Both the position numbers and the translations under genes were made by a program. 64,000 nucleotides of DNA, taken from contig NZ_JABBMT010000005.1 of NCBI RefSeq assembly GCF_012927645.1, forward strand, positions 124,001 to 188,000. The letters run 5' to 3'. Source of the DNA: Pseudoalteromonas arctica (GTDB taxonomy: Bacteria; Pseudomonadota; Gammaproteobacteria; Enterobacterales; Alteromonadaceae). Position 1 is the first letter of the stretch; the number at the start of each line of letters is the position of its first letter. This document shows, piece by piece, positions 19,761 to 30,112 of this stretch. Under the pieces are notes generated by a model. That model did not search any database. It was given only the letters and a program-made list of their open reading frames with translations, and was not told the origin of the DNA.

Positions 19761-19774
19761 AATAAATACAAAAC

Positions 19775-21151
19775 CTAACACTCAATTATATTTACAGCTA
19801 AGCCGCCGCGAGCAGTTTCTTTGTATTTGGTCTTCATATCGTTACCGGTATCGAGCATGGTTTTTATCACTTTGTCGAGTGAGACTTTTTGCTCGCCACT
19901 GCCACGAATAGCTAAGCGTGATGCGTTAATTGCTTTGATAGCACCCATTGCATTACGTTCAATGCACGGCACTTGGACTAAGCCACCGACCGGATCGCAG
20001 GTTAAGCCTAAGTTATGTTCCATGCCAATTTCGGCGGCATTTTCAACATGTAAGACGTTGCCACCAACAATTTCTGTTAGTGCACCAGCAGCCATAGAGC
20101 AGGCAACACCGACTTCACCTTGACAACCTACTTCAGCGCCTGAAATTGAGGCATTCTTTTTGTATAAAATGCCAATCGCAGCGGCGGTGAGTAAATAGCG
20201 AGTTGCAATATCGCGGTCAACTTCTTTAATAAAGGTGTGATAGTACATTAATACTGCTGGTAAAATACCTGCGGCACCATTAGTCGGTGCTGTCACTACA
20301 CGGCCACCGGCGGCGTTTTCTTCGTTAACGGCAAGGGCAAATAAGTCTACCCAGTCCATCGCTCGCAGAGGATCATTACTTACTTCAATATTGAGCTTTA
20401 AATACAAACTTGGGGCACGGCGTTTTACTTTTAAACCACCCGGTAAAATGCCTTCGGTGCGCATACCGCGCTCAATACAGGCTTTCATTACTTGCCAAAT
20501 ATTGAATAACTCATCTTTGATTTCATCTTCAGTACGCAGCGTTTTTTCATTTTTCATCATCAAGCTTGATACGCTAAAACCTGACTCTTTACACATATCA
20601 AGTAATTCTTTGGCACTGGCAAAAGGATAGGGAGCAGGATTTTCTTCGCGAATATCTAATGCTGCTTGTTTTTCTTTTTCAAATTCTTCATCGGTCACAA
20701 TAAAACCGCCGCCAATTGAATAGTAAACTTTACTATGGAGTTTTTCATCGCCTTTAAAGGCAATGATCTCCATTGCATTTGAATGCTTTGGCAAAGTTTT
20801 ACGACGATGGAATACAATCGCTCCTTGTTTTGGAAACTTTGCTTGATGTACTTGATTTAAGTAGATCACTTGTTCATTTTCAATTTTAGCGAGAATATCG
20901 TCAACTAAATCGGCATCAATGGTTTCTGGATCGTAACCCGCAAGCCCGAGGATAACTGCTTTGCCTGAGCCATGGCCGATACCTGTTTGTCCCAATGAGC
21001 CATATAGCTCAACTTTAATGCTGGTGACATCGGTTAACAAGTTTTGTTGTTGTAGTTCGTTAACAAATAAACGCGATGCGCGCATTGGGCCGACGGTGTG
21101 TGATGATGACGGGCCAATGCCAATACTAAACATATCGAATGCACTGATCAT
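19775..21151 (-). CDS. sdaA: L-serine ammonia-lyase (iron-sulfur type)
   Basis: The enzyme deaminates L-serine to pyruvate with a 4Fe-4S cluster. The 458-residue protein has the N-terminal beta domain ([19 protein letters not shown]), a central catalytic domain with [15 protein letters not shown] near 290, and the conserved cysteine-containing segments [16 protein letters not shown] and [15 protein letters not shown]. Length matches E. coli SdaA/SdaB (454-455). The choice of sdaA over sdaB is by convention only. A single gene sharing a terminator with cysB. Confidence 0.95.
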   Translation of the reverse strand: MISAFDMFSIGIGPSSSHTVGPMRASRLFVNELQQQNLLTDVTSIKVELYGSLGQTGIGHGSGKAVILGLAGYDPETIDADLVDDILAKIENEQVIYLNQVHQAKFPKQGAIVFHRRKTLPKHSNAMEIIAFKGDEKLHSKVYYSIGGGFIVTDEEFEKEKQAALDIREENPAPYPFASAKELLDMCKESGFSVSSLMMKNEKTLRTEDEIKDELFNIWQVMKACIERGMRTEGILPGGLKVKRRAPSLYLKLNIEVSNDPLRAMDWVDLFALAVNEENAAGGRVVTAPTNGAAGILPAVLMYYHTFIKEVDRDIATRYLLTAAAIGILYKKNASISGAEVGCQGEVGVACSMAAGALTEIVGGNVLHVENAAEIGMEHNLGLTCDPVGGLVQVPCIERNAMGAIKAINASRLAIRGSGEQKVSLDKVIKTMLDTGNDMKTKYKETARGGLAVNIIEC

Positions 21152-21255
21152 AATAACTTTACTCTACTCTACTTTTACTCAGCACGATTGCTGCCTTTGA
21201 ACGGTCGCACATAATAACGCGTAATTGTACCCTTGTAACCCTTTGCAATAGAGAT

Positions 21256-21849
21256 TTAAACTGGTATGGCGAGCTGTTTTGTAAAGTTTTTTATAATGCT
21301 CGCAGTGGCTCCCCAAAGTAGTCCGTAAGGAGTTGAAAAACATTGTAAAGTAATTGCTTTACCAAAGCGATGAAAAGGTAAGGGTTGCCAATTTTTTACA
21401 TCAGCGAGCGCATTGACGGGCAGCAAAAAGCTGGCGGCCACTTCATTTTGGTCTGCATGCCAATGTGTGTTTGGGGCTAATACTCCAACAAACGGTGTAA
21501 TCGTAAAGCCGGTAAGAGTAGAATAATCGCCTAATTGACCGATGACGGTGACATTTTCTGGGCCGATATTTAGCTCTTCACTAAGTTCTCGCAGTGCAGT
21601 ATGGCGTAAGTTTGCATCGTTTAACTCATGCTTACCACCTGGTAAGCAAATTTCCCCAGGATGGTGATTTAAGAACATCGGACGTTTGCATAGTAAAATG
21701 TGCGCGCTGTTATCTACATCAATCAGCGGTAACATTACGGCACTGGCTCGTTGGGGGCGTTGTTTAAAATGTATTTTATCAGCTGGCTGTATATACTCAT
21801 TGGTAGGCGCAGTTAGCTGAAAACGAGCCATAAGCTGTTTGCTATTCAC
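21256..21849 (-). CDS. nudL: Nudix hydrolase, CoA pyrophosphatase (NudL-like)
   Basis: The 197-residue protein has a NudL-type Nudix region with CLPGGKHELND followed by ALRELSEELNIG. It carries the CoA pyrophosphatase signature upstream (LLCKRPMFLNHHPGEICLPG), which separates these enzymes from other Nudix families. It would cleave coenzyme A to phosphopantetheine and 3',5'-ADP. The first Nudix glutamate is Asp-like here, as often in NudL. It follows pabB by 3 bp, the same order as pabB-nudL in E. coli. Confidence 0.9.
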   Translation of the reverse strand: MNSKQLMARFQLTAPTNEYIQPADKIHFKQRPQRASAVMLPLIDVDNSAHILLCKRPMFLNHHPGEICLPGGKHELNDANLRHTALRELSEELNIGPENVTVIGQLGDYSTLTGFTITPFVGVLAPNTHWHADQNEVAASFLLPVNALADVKNWQPLPFHRFGKAITLQCFSTPYGLLWGATASIIKNFTKQLAIPV

Positions 21850-21852
21850 AGG

Positions 21853-23199
21853 TTACTTCAATAAAGGTAAGATTTTATTTACTTTATCGTAAGTCTCTTG
21901 GTATTCCAAATCCACTTGTGAATCAGCAACAATGCCGCCGCCAGCCCAACAATAAATATGTTGTTTGTGGCACACTAAAGTGCGGATGGTAATACTGGTA
22001 TCCATATTGCCACAAGCGCTTAAATAACCGATTGAGCCACAGTAAATACTGCGCCGATGCGGTTCTAATTCTTCAATTATTTCCATTGCACGAATTTTGG
22101 GTGCTCCGGTGATTGACCCTCCCGGGAAAGCAGCATACAGCTGATCAACCGCAGTTTTGTCGTCTGCTAACTGCGCTGTCACGGTACTGACTAAGTGGTG
22201 TACTGCAGGAAAACTTTCAATCGCAAAGAGTGATAGGACTTGCACGGTACCAGGTTTGGCGACTTTACCTAAATCGTTACGCAGTAAATCAACAATCATC
22301 ACATTCTCAGCGCGATCTTTCGCTGAATTTTGTAATCGAGTTGCTTGTACCGCATCTGCTTTTTTATCAAGACACCGTGGCAGCGTTCCTTTGATTGGCT
22401 TGGTTTCAACCTGATTATCATTAATGGCAATAAAGCGCTCAGGAGAAATAGATAAAATAGCGCCATCAGGATGATTAATAAAACTTGAAAAAGGGGCTTT
22501 GTTAGCTTCGCGCAAAGTACAATAAGCATGCCACGGTGAGCCTTGATACTGTGCTGTAAAACGCTGTGCTAAGTTAATTTGATAACAATCGCCACTTTTT
22601 AAATAAGCCTGAATTCTTGCAAACTTAGCGCTGTATTGTGCACGGCTCATATTTGATGACCAGCCTCGGGTGATTTCAAATGGCGACGTAATTGGTGAGG
22701 CGAGAACTAACTCCTGCAGATATATTGCTGATCTATCAACATCAGGCTGTGCGACATAAAACCAACTTTGCAGCTTTTTATCATAGATAAGTGCATCGAG
22801 ATATAGACCAATAGCAAGTTGTGGCATATCGATATCATCGATCGCTTGGCTGGGAAGTTTTTCAATGACTCGGCCAAGATCGTAACCAAAATATCCGAGC
22901 CAGCCGCCACTAAAGGGTAGATTAGGCTGAGTTTTACTGCTATCTAAAGTATTCAGCTGCGCTTTAATAATGCTAAAACAATCTTGTTCAGTTGCTTTGC
23001 CATCTATAAACGTATGGTTACTTTTTACTTCTAGGCGCATTTTTGGCGCAATAGCAATCAGATCATAACGACTGTTTATATGATCGCTGTTGGCAGAATC
23101 CAGCAGTACAGCATAAGGCAAATGGGCAAAATAGGCGAAAACCTCTACGCAGTTGAGCGAGATGTCTAATTGAATACAGGTTTTTTGTTGCTTTATCAT
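21853..23199 (-). CDS. pabB: Aminodeoxychorismate synthase component I
   Basis: PabB converts chorismate with ammonia from PabA to 4-amino-4-deoxychorismate in folate synthesis. The 448-residue protein (E. coli 453) has the chorismate-enzyme catalytic core. The PIKGT motif with K270 marks PabB (anthranilate synthase has PIAGT). The C-terminal stretch GGSITGAPKIRAMEIIEELE and EYQETYDKVNKIL are typical. First gene of the pabB-nudL operon and divergent from the fumarase gene. Confidence 0.95.
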   Translation of the reverse strand: MIKQQKTCIQLDISLNCVEVFAYFAHLPYAVLLDSANSDHINSRYDLIAIAPKMRLEVKSNHTFIDGKATEQDCFSIIKAQLNTLDSSKTQPNLPFSGGWLGYFGYDLGRVIEKLPSQAIDDIDMPQLAIGLYLDALIYDKKLQSWFYVAQPDVDRSAIYLQELVLASPITSPFEITRGWSSNMSRAQYSAKFARIQAYLKSGDCYQINLAQRFTAQYQGSPWHAYCTLREANKAPFSSFINHPDGAILSISPERFIAINDNQVETKPIKGTLPRCLDKKADAVQATRLQNSAKDRAENVMIVDLLRNDLGKVAKPGTVQVLSLFAIESFPAVHHLVSTVTAQLADDKTAVDQLYAAFPGGSITGAPKIRAMEIIEELEPHRRSIYCGSIGYLSACGNMDTSITIRTLVCHKQHIYCWAGGGIVADSQVDLEYQETYDKVNKILPLLK

Positions 23200-23364
23200 C
23201 TATTTTTTTACCCCGAAGAACTGGCTCGAAACGGGCTGGGAGGGTATCATAAGTAATAATTTTTTGGCAGCGTTTAGTGACGTTGCCTAAGCGCTGTACA
23301 AACCACCGTCACTGGTTTGGCCTAGTTTACGTGTTCTCACGTAAAGGTAATTTAAGGAACCCCT

Positions 23365-24891
23365 ATGAGTACAATTCGTCAGCAAGACTTTATTGATAGC
23401 ATTGAAGATGCATTGCAGTATATTTCGTTTTATCATCCCCTTGATTTTGTTCAAGCGCTCGAAAAAGCCTATAACAAAGAGCAAAGTAAAGCGGCAAAAG
23501 ATGCCATTGCACAGATTTTAATTAACTCGCGGATGTCGGCAGAAGGCAAACGACCTTTGTGTCAAGACACCGGTATTATTACTTGTTTTGTAAAAGTAGG
23601 TATGGATGTCAAGTGGGATAAAACAGATTTAACCGTACAGCAAATGGTTGATGAAGGAACACGTCGTGCTTATTTAAATCCAGATAACCCGTTACGTGCA
23701 TCGATTGTTGCCGATCCTGCTGGCACCCGTAAGAACACCAAAGACAATACACCATCTGTGGTGCACATTGATTTAGTGGCAGGCGGTGAAGTAGAAGTAA
23801 TGGTGGCAGCCAAAGGTGGTGGCTCAGAAAATAAAACTAAAATGGTGATGCTTAATCCATCTGATGATGTTGCAGCATGGGTTGAAAAAACCTTACCGAC
23901 TATGGGGGCGGGTTGGTGTCCACCAGGCATGCTAGGTATAGGTATTGGTGGTACTGCTGAAAAAGCAGCGGTGCTTGCAAAAGAATCATTAATGGATCCG
24001 GTTGATATTCATGAGCTTATGGAGCGTGGCGCCGAAACTACGGAAGAAAAATTACGTTTAGATATTTTTGAACGTGCAAACAAACTGGGTATTGGTGCAC
24101 AAGGCCTTGGTGGTTTAACCACGGTAGTTGATGTAAAAATAAAAACAGCACCAACTCATGCGGCCTCAAAACCTGTGGTTATGATCCCAAATTGTGCGGC
24201 TACTCGCCATGTACATTTCACATTAGATGGCTCAGGTCCTGCAAACTTAAAAGCGCCAAAACTTGAAGATTGGCCAGAAGTCACATTTGAAGTTGGTGAG
24301 GGTACGCGTCGTGTTGACTTAAATACGCTAACTAAAGAAGATACGCATGAATGGAAAATGGGCGAAACAGTATTACTGTCAGGGACTATATTAACCGGTC
24401 GTGATGCGGCTCATAAGCGTTTGCAAGATATGATCAACTCAGGTGAAGGTTTACCAGCAGGTGTTGATTTTGACAATAAGTTTATTTACTACGTTGGCCC
24501 AGTTGACGCGGTACGTGATGAAGCGGTGGGCCCAGCGGGTCCTACAACAGCAACACGGATGGATAAATTCACTGATATGATGCTAGAAAAAACCGGCATT
24601 ATTGGCATGATTGGTAAAGCGGAACGTGGTCCTGCAACGGTTGAGTCCATCAAAAACAATAAATCTGTGTATTTGATGGCCGTAGGTGGAGCAGCTTACT
24701 TAGTATCTAAAGCAATCAAAAAAGCCCGTGTAGTAGCATTTGAAGATTTAGGTATGGAAGCTATCTATGAATTTGAAGTAGAAGATATGCCAGTCACTGT
24801 CGCAGTGGATAGTGAAGGCGCAAATGCGCATACCCAGGGGCCTGCAATTTGGAAAGCTAAAATTGCAGAGTTAGACGCTAAGTTAAAATAA
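23365..24891 (+). CDS. fumA: Class I (4Fe-4S) fumarate hydratase
   Basis: The 508-residue protein belongs to the iron-sulfur fumarases, which interconvert fumarate and malate. It has KRPLCQDTGIITCFVKVG near residue 62, the GGGSENKTKM segment, a MIPNCAATRHVHF segment near 273 and the C-terminal beta part (GPAGPTTATRMDKFTD and GMIGKAERGP). Length is close to single-subunit class I enzymes (about 505-550). Because A and B paralogues cannot be told apart here, the symbol is only indicative. Good GGAACC-like leader before ATG. Confidence 0.95.
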   Translation: MSTIRQQDFIDSIEDALQYISFYHPLDFVQALEKAYNKEQSKAAKDAIAQILINSRMSAEGKRPLCQDTGIITCFVKVGMDVKWDKTDLTVQQMVDEGTRRAYLNPDNPLRASIVADPAGTRKNTKDNTPSVVHIDLVAGGEVEVMVAAKGGGSENKTKMVMLNPSDDVAAWVEKTLPTMGAGWCPPGMLGIGIGGTAEKAAVLAKESLMDPVDIHELMERGAETTEEKLRLDIFERANKLGIGAQGLGGLTTVVDVKIKTAPTHAASKPVVMIPNCAATRHVHFTLDGSGPANLKAPKLEDWPEVTFEVGEGTRRVDLNTLTKEDTHEWKMGETVLLSGTILTGRDAAHKRLQDMINSGEGLPAGVDFDNKFIYYVGPVDAVRDEAVGPAGPTTATRMDKFTDMMLEKTGIIGMIGKAERGPATVESIKNNKSVYLMAVGGAAYLVSKAIKKARVVAFEDLGMEAIYEFEVEDMPVTVAVDSEGANAHTQGPAIWKAKIAELDAKLK

Positions 24892-25038
24892 GCATTCGCT
24901 TTATGATGTGGTATTTGAGTCTTTTCAGATACCGCTTATCATCTCATATAGTGGCAAGCTGTAATATGAAGTGGTAGAGTCTCGGCAATTTCAGCGTGCA
25001 TACCCTCTCGCGGGTTACAAATTTCGGAGTAAGATAAA

Positions 25039-26079
25039 GTGGCTGTGTTCAATCGAGTTGATTTTGATAACCACGAACAAGTGGTTTTTTGTGCAGATAA
25101 AGAATCAGGCCTTCGTGCAATTATTGCCGTTCATAATACTAACTTAGGTCCTGCGGTTGGTGGTTGCAGAATGTGGGATTACGCAAGTGATGATGACGCT
25201 GTTGTTGATGCGCTTCGCTTATCAAAGGGTATGACCTACAAAAATGCAGTAGCACGTTTACCATTTGGTGGTGGTAAATCAGTGATCATTGGTAATGCCA
25301 AAGAAATTAAGTCTGAACAGTTATTCCGTGCATTTGGTCGCCAATTAGAGCGTTTAAATGGAAGTTACTATTCTGCTGAAGATGTAAACATCACCTGTGA
25401 TGATGTGGCTATCATGAATAAAGAAACTAACTATGTATTAGGCCTTGAAGGTAAAAGTGGGAACCCATCACCATTTACAGCGTATGGCACATTTTTAGGA
25501 ATTAAAGCGGCTTTACAACATCAACGTGGTCATCAAGACTTGAGTGGCGTTAAAGTGGCAGTACAAGGCTTAGGCGCTGTTGCTTATGGCTTATGTAAAC
25601 ATTTGCATGACGCGGGTGCGACCTTGTTTGTAACTGATATTAATCAAGTGGCGATTGATCGTGTCGTGAATGATTTTACAGCAACGGCTGTAGGCATTGA
25701 TGAAATATATGACCTTGATGTTGATGTATATGCACCGTGTGCACTTGGCGCAACAGTAAATGATGCAACTATTCCACGTATTAAAGCAACCATTATTGCT
25801 GGTTGTGCAAATAACCAATTAGCTGAGTCTCGTCACGGTGAGATCATTCGTGAAAAAGGTATTTTATACGCACCAGATTATGTGATTAACGCAGGTGGTA
25901 TTATTAATGTTTATTATGAAACAGCGTCAGAAGGTTACAGTGCTGAGGCATCAAATAAACATGTTGAGGGGATTTTCAGAACCTTAACAGAAATTTTCTC
26001 GCGTAGTGAGAAAGAGCAAAAATCAACGCATTTGATCGCAGATGAACTCGCACAAGAGATCATCAAAAACGGTTTGTAA
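25039..26079 (+). CDS. Leucine (branched-chain) dehydrogenase
   Basis: The 346-residue protein is a Glu/Leu/Phe/Val dehydrogenase, an NAD-dependent oxidative deaminase of branched-chain amino acids. It has the GGCRMW and KGMTYKNAVARLPFGGGKSV segments with the catalytic lysine at about 80. A nucleotide-binding motif VAVQGLGAVAYGLCKHL lies near 180. Length suits leucine dehydrogenase (about 345-365) rather than glutamate dehydrogenase. The start is GTG with upstream GGAGTAAG. It probably feeds leucine and valine into catabolism, and is followed by its own terminator. Confidence 0.93.
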   Translation: MAVFNRVDFDNHEQVVFCADKESGLRAIIAVHNTNLGPAVGGCRMWDYASDDDAVVDALRLSKGMTYKNAVARLPFGGGKSVIIGNAKEIKSEQLFRAFGRQLERLNGSYYSAEDVNITCDDVAIMNKETNYVLGLEGKSGNPSPFTAYGTFLGIKAALQHQRGHQDLSGVKVAVQGLGAVAYGLCKHLHDAGATLFVTDINQVAIDRVVNDFTATAVGIDEIYDLDVDVYAPCALGATVNDATIPRIKATIIAGCANNQLAESRHGEIIREKGILYAPDYVINAGGIINVYYETASEGYSAEASNKHVEGIFRTLTEIFSRSEKEQKSTHLIADELAQEIIKNGL

Positions 26080-26091
26080 TAAACGCGTTTT

Positions 26092-26114
26092 AGGCGTGCC
26101 ATTGCACGCCTTTA
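26092..26114 (+). terminator. Terminator after leucine dehydrogenase
   Basis: Perfect stem AGGCGTGC/GCACGCCT with a 4-nt loop followed by TTTA, 12 bp after the stop. Confidence 0.75.
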
Positions 26115-26173
26115 CATTATTCAGTAAATCCCTCACGATACGGTCATCCTGACTTGTATAGTTTTCTAAAGAT

Positions 26174-26809
26174 ATGACACCCATCGATTTAGCTACATGG
26201 CCACGCCAACAACATTTCTCACTGTTTAAAGAATTTACGCAACCCTATTTTAATGTATGTGTACAATTAGATATGGGGGCGTTGTATCAGTATTGTAAAT
26301 CACAGCAATGCTCTTTTTTTCATGCCTATATCTATGCGACATTGCAGGCTAGCAATGCTTATCAGCCAATGTTACTGCGGATCATTGACGGTGTACCTTG
26401 GCAACTAGCTGCTCAACGTGCCAGTGTTGTAGAGCTTGCTGAAGATGATACCTTTCGGTTTAGCTACTTTTCACAACAAGCTACGTTGAACGACTTTCAA
26501 CTACATGCAAACAAAGTTAGCTTAGCGGCAAAGCAACAGCCATTATTCTCAACTGCTTTTGCGCAAACTGAAGGTCAGGCTGATTTGATTCATATTTCGG
26601 TTTTACCGTGGTTAAACTTTACGAGCTTTTCTCATGCGCATACACAAGGTAATTATTTTGGTATTCCTAGGTTAGTGTTTGGACAGTTTGATGCAAAAAA
26701 AGGGGCAATGCCGATCTCAATAGATGTGCACCATGCATTGATGGATGGTTTACATGTCGCGAAGTTTATTGAGCAGTTACAGCAGAGCATACACGCTCTG
26801 TGTGCTTAG
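26174..26809 (+). CDS. Chloramphenicol acetyltransferase-like protein
   Basis: The 211-residue protein aligns in order with CAT: WPRQQHFSLFKEF at the start (CAT has WHRKEHFEAF), PYFNVCVQLD, a WLNFTSFSHA segment near 150 (CAT WVSFTSFD), and the active site HHALMDGLHV at 186-195 with the catalytic HHxxxDG. CAT enzymes acetylate chloramphenicol with acetyl-CoA. Similar chromosomal proteins may act on other hydroxyl compounds. Drug resistance is not shown by sequence alone. No mobile element flanks it, so it looks like a resident gene. Confidence 0.88.
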   Translation: MTPIDLATWPRQQHFSLFKEFTQPYFNVCVQLDMGALYQYCKSQQCSFFHAYIYATLQASNAYQPMLLRIIDGVPWQLAAQRASVVELAEDDTFRFSYFSQQATLNDFQLHANKVSLAAKQQPLFSTAFAQTEGQADLIHISVLPWLNFTSFSHAHTQGNYFGIPRLVFGQFDAKKGAMPISIDVHHALMDGLHVAKFIEQLQQSIHALCA

Positions 26810-26984
26810 CCTAGCCGTAAACGAATTGTGTTATTTAGTTAATGAAAATGAAACTCAGACTATGTTAGTATAATTCCTATACGAAAAAACATAATGATAG
26901 TTAACTACTAGTAAATCATTATCTATTTAATTTGTGTTAATGCTAAGTTGTTAGCTTGCCATAATTACGAAGGCGTTTAGTATA

Positions 26985-29909
26985 ATGATTCGTTTAGGTC
27001 TTTGCTTTTTCTTTTTTGTTGTTTTTAGTAGCTTTGCTGCTGAGCAAACCCGTTTACCTCTTAATGACTATTTTGCCGAAACGTGGAATACCCGTTCTGG
27101 TTTACCTCATAATAGTATCAATAGTGTAGTGCAAACAAATGATGGCTATATATGGATTGCCACATGGGAAGGATTAGCCCGATTTAATGGCCGTGAGTTT
27201 AAATTATTTACACGTACGGAAATAACTGGTTTACCAGATTCTGGTTTACGTAGTTTAGCCCCACAAGCTGATGGCGGCTTATATATAGTGGGTGCCCGAG
27301 GTGGGATCAGTCATTTATATCAAGGGCAATGGCACGCTAAGCCTAATGCCACTGCGATGGTAAATCACGTATTAAAAACATCTTCAAATGAAACTTGGTT
27401 AGCTCTTGAGGGCCAAGGCGTTGTATATCGCGAATTTGATAATGCACCGGACACGAGGGTTTTAGAAAACCTCAGTGCTTATCGTCTAATAGAAGACAAA
27501 GCAGGTATGATCTGGGCTGCAACCAGCAATGGTTTGTATCAAATTAATAATCAAACAGCGCGATTAATTACTCCCGATTCTGGTTTACCACAAAGTCCAA
27601 TATACACCTTATATTTGACCCGCCAAGGTGAGCTCATCGTCGGCAGTGAGCAAGGCGCATGGAAGCTGGTGAACAACCGCTTTATCAGTATTCATGAGCA
27701 GCTTAAAGATGAAGCTATCTCAAGTATTTTACAAGATGATCATGATGATCTTTGGTTTGGTACGATCAATCAAGGGGTGTTTCGATTAAGTCCGTTAGGG
27801 GTTGAACAACTTGATGCTGATGCTGGTTTACCTGCCAATCGAATTTTATCGTTATTACAAGATCGTGAAAACAGTATTTGGGTTGGCACAAATGGCGGTT
27901 TGTACCGATTGCGTGAAGCTGCTTTTTCTACTTGGACCAAAAAACGTGGGTTAACAGGTGACTATGTTCGTACCGTGCTGTCCCATTCAGATGGTAGCTT
28001 ATGGGTAGGCGGCAGCCTTGGTTTAAACCGTATTGAAGATAATAAAGTAAACACATTTCCTGCTGCTTATGGGCATGATCCGTTATCTGTTTTAAGTTTA
28101 GCTGAGGATGCGCAAGGGCATATTTGGCTCGGGACGTATACCTCAGGTTTGATGCGGATTATCAATGGTAAAGTTTATCCCGTTCGGGATCGTAAAAATG
28201 GCTTAGCCAGCAATGAAGTCAGGGCATTATTATTTGATAGTGCAGGGCGCTTATGGGTAGGAACCGCCGCTGGATTGACACGAATAGATGTGGATGGCTC
28301 ACTGAAGCAGTTTTCCAGTGCAGATGGTTTACCCGGTGATTTTATTATAGCCCTTAGTGAAGATAATTATGGCAATGTATGGATTGGAACCGGCGTTGGA
28401 GTAGCATCTTTTAGCCCAAATTTAGAAAAATTTACGGCTAAAGTGTTTCCTGCCCACTTTGATGCTGAATATGCTTTTGGTTTTTATGCTGAGTCTGAAT
28501 ATATCTGGATGGCGACAGATCGTGGTCTTGTCCGGTGTAATATTCCAACCGGAGAAATGAGTATTCTTGGGCATGAACAAGGCTTGCCAGTTGATAAGTT
28601 ATTTCAAGTTGTGGCACAGGGAGATTCGTTCTGGCTATCGAGTAATCGCGGTGTGATCCAAGTTAATCAACAGCAAGTCAAACAGCGGCTAGCGCAGTTA
28701 GCACAAAATAATACGTTGCCAATCCAGTATCAGCTATATGATGAAGGAGACGGTATGCTAAGCGCTCAGGCTAATGGTGGGTCTAATCCTGCTGCGGTGT
28801 TACACAAAGATGGCAGTATTTGGATTGCCACAGCACAAGGTGCAAGTACTATCGTCCCCGAACGTTTAAAACAAGCTACAAAGAAGACATTGCCGACAGT
28901 TATTGAGGCCATGTATGTAGATGGCAAAATAACACCCTTGGTGCAGCAAGGTGAAGAAATTATTTTACCGCTGGGCGTTTCGCGGATCTCTTTTCATTAT
29001 GCGGGATTAAGTTTTATTATGCCCGATCGGCTGAACTACCAGACCCAATTGACTGGCTATAACAATGTGTGGGTTAACCGTAATCAACTAGGCATTACTG
29101 AATATACTAATTTACCACCGGGCAAGTATACGTTCAAGGTACGTTCTGGCTACCCTAATGGGCAATGGCAAGATAATGATAAAACTTTAACGTTTGTGAT
29201 TCAGTCATATTTCTGGCAAAAAATTACTTTTAAGATCATGGTTTTTATCGGTTTATTAGCATTAGTCTACGGGCTTTATAGATACCGACTTTATCATTAT
29301 AAAAAAATAGAAATAGAGCTGATCACGCGGGTTGAGCAACAAACTAACGATCTACAACAACAAACAGATGCCTTTGCTCATCAAGCAACCCATGATCAAT
29401 TAACTGATTTGCCAAATCGTCGTGCCTTTGATTGTTGGCTTGCTGATAATTTTTCAGATTTTAAACAGCAAGCTTTACCTTTGGCTATTGCGATTATGGA
29501 TATTGATCACTTCAAACGAATTAATGACGGGTGGTCACATATTATTGGTGATCGGGTAATTTGTGTCGTTGCTCACCTGTTAAGTCAATGTAGTGAGGGC
29601 GACACAAGTCAAGTTGCTCGCTGGGGAGGCGAAGAGTTTACCTTATTGTTCCCTAACAAAACCGCACAACAAGCCGCGCAATTATGTGAAGAGCTACGGG
29701 TGCAAATCGCAAACTATGATTTCTCAAATATTGCCAGTGGATTAACTGTAACAGTTAGCTTTGGTATCGCAGACTCATTAAGCGTCAATGATTATGATAG
29801 GTTACTAGCGCAAGCAGATCAGGCATTATATAAAGCAAAAAATAATGGCCGAAATAGGGTCGAAGTAATATTTTCAGATACGCTTAATGCTGAACACTTG
29901 GATCCTTAA
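26985..29909 (+). CDS. Periplasmic-propeller diguanylate cyclase (Reg_prop-Y_Y_Y-GGDEF)
   Basis: The 974-residue protein has a signal sequence (about 1-18), then a long two-component regulator propeller region with repeats of the WxxGTxxGLxR type (for example IWVGTNGGLYRL), followed by a Y_Y_Y domain (about 645-740). A membrane helix lies at about 748-765, a coiled linker follows, and a GGDEF domain ends it. The active site is GGEEF near residue 881, so c-di-GMP synthesis is likely. The RxxD inhibitory site upstream is replaced by DTSQ, so product inhibition is probably lost. The ligand of the propeller is unknown; polysaccharides are a common guess. Confidence 0.93.
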   Translation: MIRLGLCFFFFVVFSSFAAEQTRLPLNDYFAETWNTRSGLPHNSINSVVQTNDGYIWIATWEGLARFNGREFKLFTRTEITGLPDSGLRSLAPQADGGLYIVGARGGISHLYQGQWHAKPNATAMVNHVLKTSSNETWLALEGQGVVYREFDNAPDTRVLENLSAYRLIEDKAGMIWAATSNGLYQINNQTARLITPDSGLPQSPIYTLYLTRQGELIVGSEQGAWKLVNNRFISIHEQLKDEAISSILQDDHDDLWFGTINQGVFRLSPLGVEQLDADAGLPANRILSLLQDRENSIWVGTNGGLYRLREAAFSTWTKKRGLTGDYVRTVLSHSDGSLWVGGSLGLNRIEDNKVNTFPAAYGHDPLSVLSLAEDAQGHIWLGTYTSGLMRIINGKVYPVRDRKNGLASNEVRALLFDSAGRLWVGTAAGLTRIDVDGSLKQFSSADGLPGDFIIALSEDNYGNVWIGTGVGVASFSPNLEKFTAKVFPAHFDAEYAFGFYAESEYIWMATDRGLVRCNIPTGEMSILGHEQGLPVDKLFQVVAQGDSFWLSSNRGVIQVNQQQVKQRLAQLAQNNTLPIQYQLYDEGDGMLSAQANGGSNPAAVLHKDGSIWIATAQGASTIVPERLKQATKKTLPTVIEAMYVDGKITPLVQQGEEIILPLGVSRISFHYAGLSFIMPDRLNYQTQLTGYNNVWVNRNQLGITEYTNLPPGKYTFKVRSGYPNGQWQDNDKTLTFVIQSYFWQKITFKIMVFIGLLALVYGLYRYRLYHYKKIEIELITRVEQQTNDLQQQTDAFAHQATHDQLTDLPNRRAFDCWLADNFSDFKQQALPLAIAIMDIDHFKRINDGWSHIIGDRVICVVAHLLSQCSEGDTSQVARWGGEEFTLLFPNKTAQQAAQLCEELRVQIANYDFSNIASGLTVTVSFGIADSLSVNDYDRLLAQADQALYKAKNNGRNRVEVIFSDTLNAEHLDP

Positions 29910-30112
29910 CATATTTTTGCAATTATTAATTGTATGCATTTTGTTCATTTTGTTTTTCTCCAGAAAAACCAGCTACAGGCCATGCCATATCAGGTACATA
30001 AAATATATTTATATAAACATAAGAACATGAAATTAACATATATTTAACTTTGGTGCTATACCTTTTGTTCCCAGTTGGGGATCTTTTTTGATATTTATAC
30101 AAGGAACAAAAG

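Noticed and set aside
26174-26809. CAT-like gene as an acquired resistance gene
   Set aside because: No mobile element or integron signal nearby and the codon use looks like its neighbours.
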